Below, one piece after another: positions 43,369 through 52,254 of a stretch of DNA of 64,000 nucleotides. The first letter of the stretch is position 1; every line of letters begins with the position of its first letter. Location: positions 3,731,501-3,795,500 of the forward strand of contig NZ_CP080414.1 of assembly GCF_019457615.1 (NCBI RefSeq). The letters are read 5' to 3'. The DNA is from Shewanella zhangzhouensis (GTDB lineage: Bacteria; Pseudomonadota; Gammaproteobacteria; Enterobacterales; Shewanellaceae). The notes below the pieces were generated by a model. That model was not told the DNA's origin and searched no databases. It saw nothing but the letters and a program-made list of their open reading frames with translations. Both the position numbers and the translations under genes were made by a program.

Positions 43369-44307
43369 CTACCGGGATTGCTGCACAAGTTTGTCTAAAT
43401 TCCCTTCGTCGCCGCTGGCCAACCAGTGTAACTCAGGCCATCCCCGCAACCATGTTAATTGACGCTTTGCCAATTGCCTAGTGGCGGCCACAGCTTTTTC
43501 GACCATGGTAGCATGGTCAAATTCACCATCCAGATACTGCCATGCCTGCCGGTAACCTACGCAGCGCATCGAGGGCAGTTCAAGGTGCAGATCCCCTCGA
43601 GCTCTCAGGGTTTCCACTTCACCGATAAAGCCTTCGGCGAGCATCTGCTGAAATCGCTTTGCGATAAGACCGTGCAGCACGGCTCTGTCTTGCGGTGCAA
43701 TGGCAAACTGCACCATTTGATAAGGCAAAGACTCAGCTTTAATTTTAGTCAGCTCTGTCAGTGTCTTGCCACTTATTCGGTATACCTCAATGGCCCGCGA
43801 TAGACGCTGGGGATCATTGGGATGAATACGCTCAGCGGACACGGGATCTATCTGCCGCAATTCATCATGGAGCGCCTGCCATCCCCGCGCCTCAACCTCG
43901 ACAGCAATTTGAGCCCTAACGGCGTCATCTGCACTGGGCAACGGTGATAAACCATCGAGCAAGGTCTTGAAATACATCATGGTCCCGCCAACAAGTAGCG
44001 GGGTTTTACCACGGGATAGCGTCTCTTCTATTTCTCTGACAGCATCGGCCCTGAAGTCTGCCGCCGAGTAACTTTCGAGCGGGTCAAGGATATCTATCAG
44101 CTTGTGGGGTGCCCTCGCCAGCTCCTGGGCTGTGGGTTTGGCAGTCCCTATATCCATGCCACGATAAATCAGCGCCGAGTCGACCGAAATAATCTCACAG
44201 TTGTGATGTTCAGCCATATCCAGCGCCAGCGCTGTCTTGCCTGAGGCTGTAGGCCCCATTAAAAACAGCACCTTGGGCAGGGAAGTCGTGTCAGTGTTTG
44301 TGTTCAT
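43369..44307 (-). CDS. miaA: tRNA dimethylallyltransferase
   Basis: 312 residues; adds the isopentenyl group to A37 of tRNAs reading UNN codons. P-loop GPTASGKTALA, DSALIYRGMDIGTAKP and the tRNA-binding VGYRQAWQYL segment are intact. ATG 44307 lies inside the mutL 3' end (17-base overlap), giving translational coupling; the longer frame to 44340 has no support. Confidence 0.95.
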   Translation of the reverse strand: MNTNTDTTSLPKVLFLMGPTASGKTALALDMAEHHNCEIISVDSALIYRGMDIGTAKPTAQELARAPHKLIDILDPLESYSAADFRADAVREIEETLSRGKTPLLVGGTMMYFKTLLDGLSPLPSADDAVRAQIAVEVEARGWQALHDELRQIDPVSAERIHPNDPQRLSRAIEVYRISGKTLTELTKIKAESLPYQMVQFAIAPQDRAVLHGLIAKRFQQMLAEGFIGEVETLRARGDLHLELPSMRCVGYRQAWQYLDGEFDHATMVEKAVAATRQLAKRQLTWLRGWPELHWLASGDEGNLDKLVQQSR

Positions 44308-46252
44308 CCAGCCATGTCTGCCAGGGCAAATCACTGGCACTCTCTAAAATCTTATTACGAACAGTCGCTTCAAGGGACTGAATACGCTGCCACACCTTGG
44401 GGGCCGCATCAAAACCTGTCACCTGCTGAGCCAACCAGTGACACAGGGCTTCGTCGGCCGGCACCTCTAACTTTATCCATTCCAGAAACTCAGGGATAAG
44501 CTTGGCCAGCTGACTGTCCCTCAGATATGGGGGCACTTTTTTGATTATCAACTGCTGATAGCGAATTGTCAGTTCAAGACCAAGACGCCGAAGCAGCGAC
44601 TCCCGTTCGGCCAATATCATGGTCCAATCCCCATCGGCGGAAACGGCCACCGGCATCAGCAGCGGCTGCCCCACCAACCCCGTTGGCAGCTTGGATAATA
44701 GTTCCTGCACGACAAGCGCTTTGGCCGCATCTACGATGGATAACAAACGAAGACGCTCATCCTGTGCCAACACCCAGTAGCGGCCCGCAAGCAAGGGCGG
44801 CATGGGGAGAACAGCCTGAGCACTGCCGCTGGGGCTTGCCACCTCAGGAGTGTGCAGCAGCTCGGCATAATACTGGGCTGCCTGACGCTGTTGCCCGGAT
44901 AATTGGTCGCGGACATAACGCTGTCCCTGCCCTGCGCCCGAATAGCCACTCCCATGGCGATCTGCAGTTTCAAACCCGGCAGTGTTTCCCGACCGTCCAA
45001 ATCCGGTTTGTGGCACGCCATGGGCTGATGAGCCTTGATTAAGGCCAGCATCAATACCACTGCGCTGCCGAGATGTAGCCATGTCGGATTGGCGGTGGCC
45101 GAGTTGAGTATCCGGCAAACGACTGTGGACATTGGCAGCTTCATGCCCAGAGCCACTGTCAAAGGTATGTGGTGCGTATCCTGCCGTTTGTTCTCTAACC
45201 GACGCCGGGGACGCGGGGGACGCCTGAGCCCCTGGCAGCTCCTCAGCAAGGGGCAAGTCCTGCATCTGGCTTAATGCCGACTGCAGCACCTGCAAAATAA
45301 AATCATGAACATATCGGGCTTGGTGAAAACGCACCTCATGTTTTGCCGGGTGCACGTTCACATCGACCTGATGGGGATCCAGCGTCAAACTCAGCACGAA
45401 CGCAGGCTGTTCAAAGGTACCCAGTTCACCAAAGGCCTGGCGCACCGCATGATTGACCAATCGGTCGCGGATGAGGCGGCCATTCACATAAAAGTAATGA
45501 CAATCCACCAGTTCAGACAGCGCAGGTGACTGCAAATAGCCGCTCAGCAGCATACCATCGTGCTGACAGTCGACCTTAATGGCGCTGTCGGCAAAAGCCC
45601 TGCCCGCCACCTGAGCAAGTCGCTGCAGGTACTGAGCATCGGTCGCCGCGCCCCGGTACTGACGCACAGGCTTACCATTGTGGCTCAGGGAGAAATGCAC
45701 ATCAGAACGTATCAGAGCGATGCGCTTAAGCCATTCATCAATATGGGTGAATTCGGTTTTATCACTCTTGAGAAATCGCCGCCTGGCCGGGGTGTTAAAG
45801 AAGAGATCGGCCACCTCAATGGTGGTGCCGACAGGGTGCGCCGCAGGCATCACCCGGATAGCCACCTCTGAGCCCTCTGCATAGGCCTGCCAGGCCTCAG
45901 ATTGCTCGGCGGTGCGCGACGTCAGGGTCAGTCGTGACACTGAGCTGATACTCGCCAACGCCTCACCGCGAAAGCCAAAACTCAGAATCGCTTCGAGATC
46001 TTCGAGGGTTTGCACCTTGGACGTCGCATGGCGCGCCAGTGCCAACGCCAACTCTGCCTTCGGAATACCGCCACCATTGTCGCGAATACGGATAAGCTTG
46101 CTGCCGCCCTTATCGATATCAATATCGACCCGGGTAGCACCCGCATCCAAACTGTTTTCCACCAGCTCTTTAATCACCGAGGCTGGGCGCTCTACCACCT
46201 CGCCAGCCGCAATCTGGTTTGCCAACTGAGGTGGCAATACCTGAATTGCCAT
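44291..46252 (-). CDS. mutL: DNA mismatch repair protein MutL
   Basis: 653 residues. N-terminal GHKL ATPase with GEVVERPASVIKELVENSLDA, DNGGGI and the TRHATSK loop (ARHATSKVQ), plus GFRGEALASI. A low-complexity linker (about 340-440, Ser/Gly/Gln-rich) joins the C-terminal dimerisation domain. The metal-binding endonuclease motif of many MutL proteins is not obvious, as expected for species with MutH. Confidence 0.95.
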   Translation of the reverse strand: MAIQVLPPQLANQIAAGEVVERPASVIKELVENSLDAGATRVDIDIDKGGSKLIRIRDNGGGIPKAELALALARHATSKVQTLEDLEAILSFGFRGEALASISSVSRLTLTSRTAEQSEAWQAYAEGSEVAIRVMPAAHPVGTTIEVADLFFNTPARRRFLKSDKTEFTHIDEWLKRIALIRSDVHFSLSHNGKPVRQYRGAATDAQYLQRLAQVAGRAFADSAIKVDCQHDGMLLSGYLQSPALSELVDCHYFYVNGRLIRDRLVNHAVRQAFGELGTFEQPAFVLSLTLDPHQVDVNVHPAKHEVRFHQARYVHDFILQVLQSALSQMQDLPLAEELPGAQASPASPASVREQTAGYAPHTFDSGSGHEAANVHSRLPDTQLGHRQSDMATSRQRSGIDAGLNQGSSAHGVPQTGFGRSGNTAGFETADRHGSGYSGAGQGQRYVRDQLSGQQRQAAQYYAELLHTPEVASPSGSAQAVLPMPPLLAGRYWVLAQDERLRLLSIVDAAKALVVQELLSKLPTGLVGQPLLMPVAVSADGDWTMILAERESLLRRLGLELTIRYQQLIIKKVPPYLRDSQLAKLIPEFLEWIKLEVPADEALCHWLAQQVTGFDAAPKVWQRIQSLEATVRNKILESASDLPWQTWLDEHKH

Positions 46253-46266
46253 GGGGTATTCCTTGT

Positions 46267-47574
46267 TTATCCTTTGGGGATCACCAGCTTCTGGCCCACA
46301 CGCAGGGTGTCGGACTTAAGGTTATTCGCCTGTTTGAGACTGATGACAGAAATGCCATATTGGGCCGCAATCACGGATAAAGACTCGCCGCGACTGACCT
46401 TGTGTTGGCTGTTCGCACGGCTGGCAATAAGCGAGTCACTGGGAGGATTGGTCTCAAAATACCTCAGCACCCCCGTGTGGATCGCCTTGGCCAGGCGCTC
46501 CTGGTGTGAACTGCTCTTGAGCAAGCTCTCCTCCTTGGGATTGGAGATAAAGCCGGTTTCCACCAGGATAGAAGGAATGTCTGGAGACTTCAGTGCTGCC
46601 AAACTGGCTGATTCAGGCAGGTTCTTATGCAAGTCTGTCACCTTGCCCAGCTCTTTGAGCACATCACCGGCGATGCTGTGGCTGATTGCCATGGATCTGT
46701 CCATGGACATATCAAGCAAGGTCATGGCCAGATACTGCTCGTTATCGGCATTCTGAATAATTTCACCGGCACCACCCAAAAGCTCTGAGTGTTTTTCTTT
46801 TTGCTCAAGCCAGCGACCAATTTCACTGTTGGCACGGCGCATAGACAGCACCCACACTGACGCACCGCGAGGGTTGGGCGAGGTGAAAGCGTCGGCGTGA
46901 ATAGACACCAGCAGATCGGCGCGGTGTTTTCGTGCCAGCTCCGAGCGCTTGTTCGGATGAATGTAGTAGTCACCGGTACGGGTCAATACCGCTTTCATCC
47001 CCGGGGTGGCATCTATCTTGGCCTGCACCCGTTTGGCAATTTCAAAGGCGATTTTTTTCTCATACAGACCTGATGGGCCAATAGACCCCGGGTCATCCCC
47101 GCCGTGTCCGGCATCGATGGCAACGATAATGTCACGCAGAGACGAAGGCGGCGCCACTATCGCCTTGCTTTCGTTTGCTTTTTCTTCAAGGTCTACCACA
47201 AGACGGTTGCCGTAGGGGGCGGTTGGCGGTAACGAAAATAGATTGGCATTCACCGGCCGGTTGAGGTCGATAACCAGTCGCAGAATACCTTTAGCCGGAG
47301 GTTTGCTCAGGCGTACCCGTTTCACCAACTTGGAATTATTGGCGATTTTGTCGAACGCCACCCTGGACTGGGTATCACTCAGGTCCAACACCAGTCGGTC
47401 CGGGCCCACCAGAGTAGAATGGGTGTAACTGGGTTTGGCAGTGAGATCAAACACTACCCGGGTCGATTCCGGTGCAGCCCATATCCTGACACCGTCCAGC
47501 TGATTCGCAGCTAAGGCGCCAACGGAAAACAGCAGGGTTAAAACGAAAAAAAGTCTGCTTATTATTCTATTCAT
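46267..47574 (-). CDS. amiB: N-acetylmuramoyl-L-alanine amidase AmiB
   Basis: 435 residues. Signal peptide to about 22, an AMIN domain (about 25-130) for localisation at the septum, the zinc amidase domain with IVAIDAGHGGDDPGS (zinc His and Glu) and a single C-terminal LysM repeat (HKVSRGESLSVIAAQYG). Splits septal peptidoglycan during cell division. Overlaps tsaE by 4 bases. Confidence 0.94.
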   Translation of the reverse strand: MNRIISRLFFVLTLLFSVGALAANQLDGVRIWAAPESTRVVFDLTAKPSYTHSTLVGPDRLVLDLSDTQSRVAFDKIANNSKLVKRVRLSKPPAKGILRLVIDLNRPVNANLFSLPPTAPYGNRLVVDLEEKANESKAIVAPPSSLRDIIVAIDAGHGGDDPGSIGPSGLYEKKIAFEIAKRVQAKIDATPGMKAVLTRTGDYYIHPNKRSELARKHRADLLVSIHADAFTSPNPRGASVWVLSMRRANSEIGRWLEQKEKHSELLGGAGEIIQNADNEQYLAMTLLDMSMDRSMAISHSIAGDVLKELGKVTDLHKNLPESASLAALKSPDIPSILVETGFISNPKEESLLKSSSHQERLAKAIHTGVLRYFETNPPSDSLIASRANSQHKVSRGESLSVIAAQYGISVISLKQANNLKSDTLRVGQKLVIPKG

Positions 47575-48032
47575 TCGCTGAGATTTTCTATCACTGCTCT
47601 TCCGGCTGCAGAACCAGCCTGGATACTGAGCTCTCGTCCAGTGCCCGCATATACCAAATGCAGGTGTAAATCGGCTTCAGGCAATAAACCGAATCCCCTG
47701 TCAGGCCACTCTACTATACAAAGGCTTTTGTCGGAAAAATAATCTCTGATCCCCATAAACTCCAGCTCTTCGGGGTCAGCGAGACGATAAAGGTCAAAAT
47801 GATAAATTTCGACATTCGCAAGCTCGTAAGGTTCCACCAGGGTATAAGTTGGGCTTTTCACTGCGCCCTGGTGCCCCAGAGCCTGAATAATGCCGCGGCT
47901 GAGCGTCGTTTTACCCGCACCCAATTCACCGGTGAGGTAAAGCGTTAACGGGGGATGGATATGTTTTGCGAGTTTTTGACCGATGGCAATGGTTTGCTCG
48001 TCAGTCTCGAGAAAAATCTTAACGTCTGTCAT
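47571..48032 (-). CDS. tsaE: tRNA threonylcarbamoyladenosine synthesis ATPase TsaE
   Basis: 153 residues. P-loop GELGAGKTTLSRG, followed by SPTYTLVEPYE and HFDLYRLADPEEL, the TsaE hallmarks; works with TsaB and TsaD on t6A synthesis. ATG 48032 (MTDVKIFLETDE) fits the family; the longer frame adds 16 unrelated residues. The Sua5-type TsaC gene lies at about 3.7 kb. Confidence 0.94.
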   Translation of the reverse strand: MTDVKIFLETDEQTIAIGQKLAKHIHPPLTLYLTGELGAGKTTLSRGIIQALGHQGAVKSPTYTLVEPYELANVEIYHFDLYRLADPEELEFMGIRDYFSDKSLCIVEWPDRGFGLLPEADLHLHLVYAGTGRELSIQAGSAAGRAVIENLSE

Positions 48033-48098
48033 CTCGGCTCTTGAATAGTCAGCAACAGCGCCAACACCCTTTGCTGGCACTGGCTATATCAATGTTGC

Positions 48099-49589
48099 CT
48101 AGATTAAATCACTATTGACCAATTGGCGAATAAAAGGCATCAGGTCACTGGCGAGCATGCCCCGCTCTCCGGCAAGTGCTGCGAGGTCCGCCGCTTCACC
48201 GTGGATCACCACACCGGCAATGGTTGCCGTCATGGTATCGAGCCCCTGAGCCATAAGTGCGGCGATTATACCAGATAAAACATCTCCGCACCCACCACTG
48301 GCAAGGCCCGGATTGCCAACGGGAGCCACCACCAGGGTATCGCCGTCATAGATAAGTGTACCAGCCCCTTTAAGCAAGACGACGCCTCCGAACCTCTCCT
48401 GCAATTGCCTGACGGCGGCAAATCTGTCGACTTCTATCTCGGCAGTGGACACCCCCAGCAGCCTTGCAGCCTCGCCGGGATGGGGCGTCAAAACACGATT
48501 GATCTGCCTGCACGGCTCTTTCGATAACAGGTTCAGTGCATCGGCATCGAGCACGCAGGGTTTATCCGATAAGCCAACCGCCTTATACAGGTTATAACCC
48601 CAGTCATCCTTGCCAAGGCCGGGTCCAAGTACCAGTACATCCGCCCAGCCCAAACGCAGATACACCTCCATGTCCACCAGTTCACAGCCCCAGAACATCA
48701 GCTCTGGCCGGTTGGCATTCACTGTCAGTTGATGTTCCGGTCGGCTGATAACCGTCACCAGTCCCGCACCGGCACGAAGACAGGCCTCCCCGGCCAGCCT
48801 GACCGCACCTGCCATGCCATAGTTGCCACCCATGATGGTAACCTTGCCGGATTTCCCCTTGTGGCTGTCACGGGGACGACGTCCGAGCAGGTCCTTCAGG
48901 TACCCTGCATCAACCCGCTGAGCCTCTGCCGGGAACTTGGCGAGAAAATCAGTAAGCCCCAGCGATGCATAGCGAATAAGCCCGGCAAAATGCCGTGCTC
49001 TGGAAGTAAAAAGCCCCTGCTTTAGCCCGCCAAAACACAGGGTGACATCGGCTTGAATCGCCACCGGGCTCACATTGCCGGTATCGGCATTCACACCGGA
49101 AGGCATGTCCAGGCTCAGCACCCAGGCTGGTGTCGAGTTCACCGCGTTGAAACACTGCTGCAAGTCTTCACTGAGTTCGCCGCTGCTTCCGGTACCCAAT
49201 ACCCCATCAATGATGACTTCAGCACCTTCAAGGGCTGATTCAGTAAAAGCTTCTGTGATGCCACCAACCTCGACAAAAGCGGCCATGGCGGCGGCATATT
49301 CCTGGGTTTTGCCTTGTCCAAGCAGCAGCACCCGGGCGCGATTGCCCCTGGTCAGCAGCAATCTGGCGACCACCAGCGCATCGGCACCATTGTTACCCTT
49401 GCCCACCAAAACCACGGTGGCCAAATTGCAGTGCTCTGACGACTCCAAAATCGCCATGGCGGCGCTGCCGGCCTGCTCGACCAGTTCGTACAGGCTGCAA
49501 GCCCCCGAATTGACAGCATTGATTTCAGCAGCCTTCACCTGGGCGGCCGTATACAGTGTTTGAGGCAAGGACAGGCAAGAATCACTCAT
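48099..49589 (-). CDS. nnr: Bifunctional NAD(P)HX epimerase/dehydratase
   Basis: 496-residue fusion that repairs hydrated NAD(P)H. N-terminal epimerase domain with VVLVGKGNNGADALVVARLL and SLDMPSGVNADTG; C-terminal ADP-dependent dehydratase with KSGKVTIMGG, LTPHPGEAARLLG and NPGLASGGCGDVLSG. First gene of the run to hflC. In E. coli queG precedes it; here queG is absent and a small membrane protein gene lies divergently upstream. Confidence 0.94.
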   Translation of the reverse strand: MSDSCLSLPQTLYTAAQVKAAEINAVNSGACSLYELVEQAGSAAMAILESSEHCNLATVVLVGKGNNGADALVVARLLLTRGNRARVLLLGQGKTQEYAAAMAAFVEVGGITEAFTESALEGAEVIIDGVLGTGSSGELSEDLQQCFNAVNSTPAWVLSLDMPSGVNADTGNVSPVAIQADVTLCFGGLKQGLFTSRARHFAGLIRYASLGLTDFLAKFPAEAQRVDAGYLKDLLGRRPRDSHKGKSGKVTIMGGNYGMAGAVRLAGEACLRAGAGLVTVISRPEHQLTVNANRPELMFWGCELVDMEVYLRLGWADVLVLGPGLGKDDWGYNLYKAVGLSDKPCVLDADALNLLSKEPCRQINRVLTPHPGEAARLLGVSTAEIEVDRFAAVRQLQERFGGVVLLKGAGTLIYDGDTLVVAPVGNPGLASGGCGDVLSGIIAALMAQGLDTMTATIAGVVIHGEAADLAALAGERGMLASDLMPFIRQLVNSDLI

Positions 49590-49715
49590 ACCTTCAACTC
49601 CATTTCACATCGGATGCAATCAAATAACGGTGTCTACTGGCGGCCCGGCGGATGACTTTATACACTTATACAGTGAACACCCTTGCGGGGTTTAGCCACT
49701 TTTTGGAGTACAAGT

Positions 49716-49904
49716 ATGACTGGCACAAGGACGATGCTGCTCACCTTGTTGATCCTGGTGCTTTCAGTACTCTTGATCAGCTTACCTTTGTCTTCCAACA
49801 TCCTGATCCAGGCACTGCTGCTGTTGTGCGTGCTCCTGGTGGCGCTTGGGCTATACAAGGCCATTACTCTGCCTGTGCAGGATAAAGACAACGATAAAAC
49901 CTAG
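49716..49904 (+). CDS. Small two-helix membrane protein
   Basis: 62 residues from ATG 49716 with GGAG 7 bases upstream. Two membrane segments (about 7-25 and 29-50; LLTLLILVLSVLLISLPL and ALLLLCVLLVALGLYKAI) and a charged tail DKDNDKT. The codon choice and ribosome binding site support a real gene. Not recognised; function unknown. Divergent from nnr. Confidence 0.6.
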   Translation: MTGTRTMLLTLLILVLSVLLISLPLSSNILIQALLLLCVLLVALGLYKAITLPVQDKDNDKT

Positions 49905-49994
49905 AGACAGACCGCTTCACACGATAACAGCATGGCGGTGAAGAAAACTTTGACGTAAATCATGCAAAGTGATTGACCCTTCTGGCTTTACCCA

Positions 49995-50026
49995 TAAAAA
50001 AACCGGCCACTGAGGCCGGTTTTTTT
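49995..50026. terminator. Bidirectional terminator
   Basis: Stem AAAAAACCGGCC / GGCCGGTTTTTT with loop ACTGA, between the small membrane protein gene and the convergent helical protein gene. Confidence 0.9.
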
Positions 50027-50038
50027 CATTGTTTGTGG

Positions 50039-50494
50039 CTAGATATCGTCCATCCGGATGGTACTGTGGACGAGTCTCTGCTGCTGAATCTTTTCTACTC
50101 TGACCAAATCGGCCAAGGCACTGCGAATTTCTTCGGTTTGCGATGTTTCAGCGGTTTTTTCCAGCAATGCAATCAGGCGGTTTTCCAAATCCAGGTGCAG
50201 ACTCAGCACATCGTCTTCCTGCATATTGGCTGGTAACATAGTGCTCTGGCAGCGCTTGATAAAATCTTCAAAAATAAGGTCTTTATACCAAGTATCCAGA
50301 AGTCTGGATGGCGCATCGTCCACATAGTCTTCCAGTTTTTTTGCAATGTGCTTTTGTTGCTGCTGGAAGTACTCAAGCATCAATTTCACCCTGGAAGAGT
50401 CAGCTTGGGCATGCAGCCTTTTGTAAAGTTGAGCCATTTCCAGCCGGCATGTTGCCAGGTACTCCAGAAGCTCACGCAATTGTTGAATACGCAT
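50039..50494 (-). CDS. Conserved helical protein of unknown function
   Basis: 151 residues from ATG 50494, supported by GGAGG 7 bases upstream (the open frame runs to 50554). Predicted all-helical four-helix-bundle-like protein with an early RELLEYLATCRLEMAQLYKRL and a central acidic DYVDDAP loop; the pattern recalls ferritin-like or hemerythrin-like bundles but the metal-ligand spacing cannot be assigned with confidence. It occupies the position of queG beside the tRNA-Gly genes in E. coli. Confidence 0.75.
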   Translation of the reverse strand: MRIQQLRELLEYLATCRLEMAQLYKRLHAQADSSRVKLMLEYFQQQQKHIAKKLEDYVDDAPSRLLDTWYKDLIFEDFIKRCQSTMLPANMQEDDVLSLHLDLENRLIALLEKTAETSQTEEIRSALADLVRVEKIQQQRLVHSTIRMDDI

Positions 50495-50773
50495 AGGACT
50501 GCCTCCATCTTCAATGACCCTGTTAAGGCCAATTTCAATTCTGTCTGGGGTCATTATGGAAGCATTTATCTATGGATTATTTGAATTGCATCATAATTCA
50601 GTAAATGCGAAATTCCGCATCTGCGGGCTTTTGATGGTTCTTTGCAGAAGATCACTCTACTAAGGCACTCTGTGCCTGCGCTCACAGCAAGGAGACAAAA
50701 TGCCCATCCAAAACGCCGGGAATAATCCTGCATTTGAATTACATATTTATTGAGGGAGTATAAGGAAGGAAAT

Positions 50774-50849
50774 TGGAGCGACATATCGGGTTCGAACCGA
50801 TGACCTATACCTTGGCAAGGTATCGCTCTACCAACTGAGCTAATGTCGC
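50774..50849 (-). tRNA. tRNA-Gly(GCC), copy 1
   Basis: 76 nt including encoded CCA. Acceptor stem GCGACAT/ATGTCGC, D stem GCTC/GAGC, anticodon loop TTGCCAA (GCC) and TTCGAAC T loop. Last gene of the transcript; no clear terminator lies in the following 50555-50773 spacer, which holds only a weak GGCAC/GTGCC stem and an ATGCG/CGCAT palindrome. Confidence 0.97.
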
Positions 50850-50882
50850 ATTCGCTGTTTTATGACTGGCGAAGTCAAAATT

Positions 50883-50958
50883 TGGAGCGACATATCGGGT
50901 TCGAACCGATGACCTATACCTTGGCAAGGTATCGCTCTACCAACTGAGCTAATGTCGC
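50883..50958 (-). tRNA. tRNA-Gly(GCC), copy 2
   Basis: Identical in sequence to copy 1, 33 bases away. Same cloverleaf and encoded CCA. Confidence 0.97.
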
Positions 50959-50991
50959 ATTCGCTGTTTTATGACTGGCGAAGTCAAAATT

Positions 50992-51067
50992 TGGAGCGAC
51001 ATATCGGGTTCGAACCGATGACCTATACCTTGGCAAGGTATCGCTCTACCAACTGAGCTAATGTCGC
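50992..51067 (-). tRNA. tRNA-Gly(GCC), copy 3
   Basis: Identical to copy 1; 33-base spacer to copy 2, the same spacer sequence. Confidence 0.97.
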
Positions 51068-51138
51068 ATTTTGCGTTCTTTGTCAGATAGCTGTAATTGA
51101 GGCATCGCCCTTTCTTACTGCAACTGAGCTAATGTCGC
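51068..51138 (-). pseudogene. tRNA-Gly-like remnant A
   Basis: Begins with an exact 18-nt match to the tRNA-Gly 5' end (GCGACATTAGCTCAGTTG, 51138-51121), then diverges: an insertion in the D-loop region, GGGCGATGCCTC resembling the D-arm to anticodon-arm junction, then unrelated sequence. The 3' half of the tRNA is missing. Confidence 0.75.
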
Positions 51139-51171
51139 ATTCGCTGTTTTATGACTGGCGAAGTCAGAATT

Positions 51172-51247
51172 TGGAGCGACATATCGGGTTCGAACCGATG
51201 ACCTATACCTTGGCAAGGTATCGCTCTACCAACTGAGCTAATGTCGC
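51172..51247 (-). tRNA. tRNA-Gly(GCC), copy 4
   Basis: Identical to copy 1; flanked by remnants A and B. Confidence 0.97.
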
Positions 51248-51318
51248 ATTTTGCGTTCTCTGTCAGATAGCTGTAATCGAGGTATCGCCCTTTCTTACTG
51301 CAACTGAGCTAATGTCGC
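51248..51318 (-). pseudogene. tRNA-Gly-like remnant B
   Basis: Same structure as remnant A with only a few substitutions (GGGCGATACCTCG here is closer to the tRNA GAGCGATACCTTG). Confidence 0.75.
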
Positions 51319-51351
51319 ATTTTCGTTTTAAGGCCGAAACGCCTGAGAATT

Positions 51352-51427
51352 TGGAGCGACATATCGGGTTCGAACCGATGACCTATACCTTGGCAAGGTA
51401 TCGCTCTACCAACTGAGCTAATGTCGC
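51352..51427 (-). tRNA. tRNA-Gly(GCC), copy 5
   Basis: Identical to copy 1; the promoter-proximal intact copy. Confidence 0.97.
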
Positions 51428-51498
51428 ATTTTGCGTTCTCTGTCAGATAGCTGTAATCGAGGTATTGTCCTTTATTACTGCAACTGAGCTAGAGTCGC
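51428..51498 (-). pseudogene. tRNA-Gly-like remnant C
   Basis: Third and most decayed version: the 5' end reads GCGACTCTAGCTCAGTTG and GGACAATACC replaces GGGCGATACC. It lies in the leader of the transcript. Confidence 0.65.
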
Positions 51499-51540
51499 GA
51501 ATTCACCCCTCACAACGTACCACTGTAAAGGTGAGGCCGC

Positions 51541-51568
51541 ATTATATGAAAATTTCCATGGCCTGCAA
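51541..51568 (-). promoter_or_regulatory. Promoter of the tRNA-Gly array
   Basis: On the minus strand TTGCAG (51568-51563), 16-base spacer, perfect TATAAT (51546-51541), then a GC-rich discriminator GCGGCC typical of stringently controlled stable-RNA promoters. It lies about 35-40 bases upstream of remnant C and 30 bases after the orn stop. Confidence 0.7.
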
Positions 51569-51598
51569 CCCCCCGCCACAGATTTATCTATCGTTTGC

Positions 51599-52144
51599 TC
51601 AAATTTTAAATACTTTGTCGCGATAGAACTGCAGTTCGGCAATGGACTCTTGGATATCAAGCAGCGCCTGGTGGGTGCCTTGTTTCTTGAAGCCTTTCAT
51701 CACTTCAGGATCCCAGCGTTTTACCAACTCTTTGATAGTGCTGACATCGATATTTCTGTAGTGGAAAAAATCTTCCAGTTCGCGCATGTACTTGTTCAGG
51801 AAACGTCTGTCCTGCCCTACGCTGTTGCCGCACATAGGTGAAACGCCCTTGGGGACATGCAACAACAGGAAATCAATTGTCTGGGCAATGGCGTCAGCTT
51901 CTGTGTATTGGCTGCTTCGTACACGTTCTATCAGACCTGAGGCACCGTGGTGCTGCTGGTTCCAATCATCCATGGCTGCCAAAACCTCGTCAGACTGATG
52001 AATAGCTATCACAGGCCCCTGGGCCAGGATGTTCAGGTCCTGATCGGTTACCAGGGTGGCAATCTCCAGGATCCGGTCCACTTCAGGCTCCAATCCTGTC
52101 ATCTCAAGATCAATCCAAATAAGATTTTTTGCGTCTGCAGCCAT
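51599..52144 (-). CDS. orn: Oligoribonuclease
   Basis: 181 residues, the E. coli length. DEDDh exonuclease degrading 2-5 nt RNAs and pGpG: IWIDLEMTGLEP (first Asp and Glu), GNSVGQDRRFLNKYM and the late GTHQALLDIQES (His and Asp). ATG 52144 (MAADAKNLIWIDL) fits the family; the frame extends 28 codons upstream without support. Divergent from rsgA, next to tRNA-Gly as in E. coli. Confidence 0.95.
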   Translation of the reverse strand: MAADAKNLIWIDLEMTGLEPEVDRILEIATLVTDQDLNILAQGPVIAIHQSDEVLAAMDDWNQQHHGASGLIERVRSSQYTEADAIAQTIDFLLLHVPKGVSPMCGNSVGQDRRFLNKYMRELEDFFHYRNIDVSTIKELVKRWDPEVMKGFKKQGTHQALLDIQESIAELQFYRDKVFKI

Positions 52145-52254
52145 ATACCTGCCTTTTGGTTCCCGCGCCGTATTTTCAGGCTTTTTTGTCAAAGACCGTG
52201 TATCATAATGCTTTTTATCCCCAACCACATCAGATTATTGACGAAGACAGCTTT

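Noticed and set aside
50566..50784. 72-residue minus-strand frame overlapping the end of tRNA-Gly copy 1
   Set aside because: Starts inside the tRNA, no ribosome binding site and no recognisable similarity.
50774..51498. Regularly spaced near-identical repeats resembling a CRISPR array
   Set aside because: The repeats fold as complete tRNA-Gly(GCC) genes with CCA ends, the spacers are themselves repeated, and no cas genes are present.
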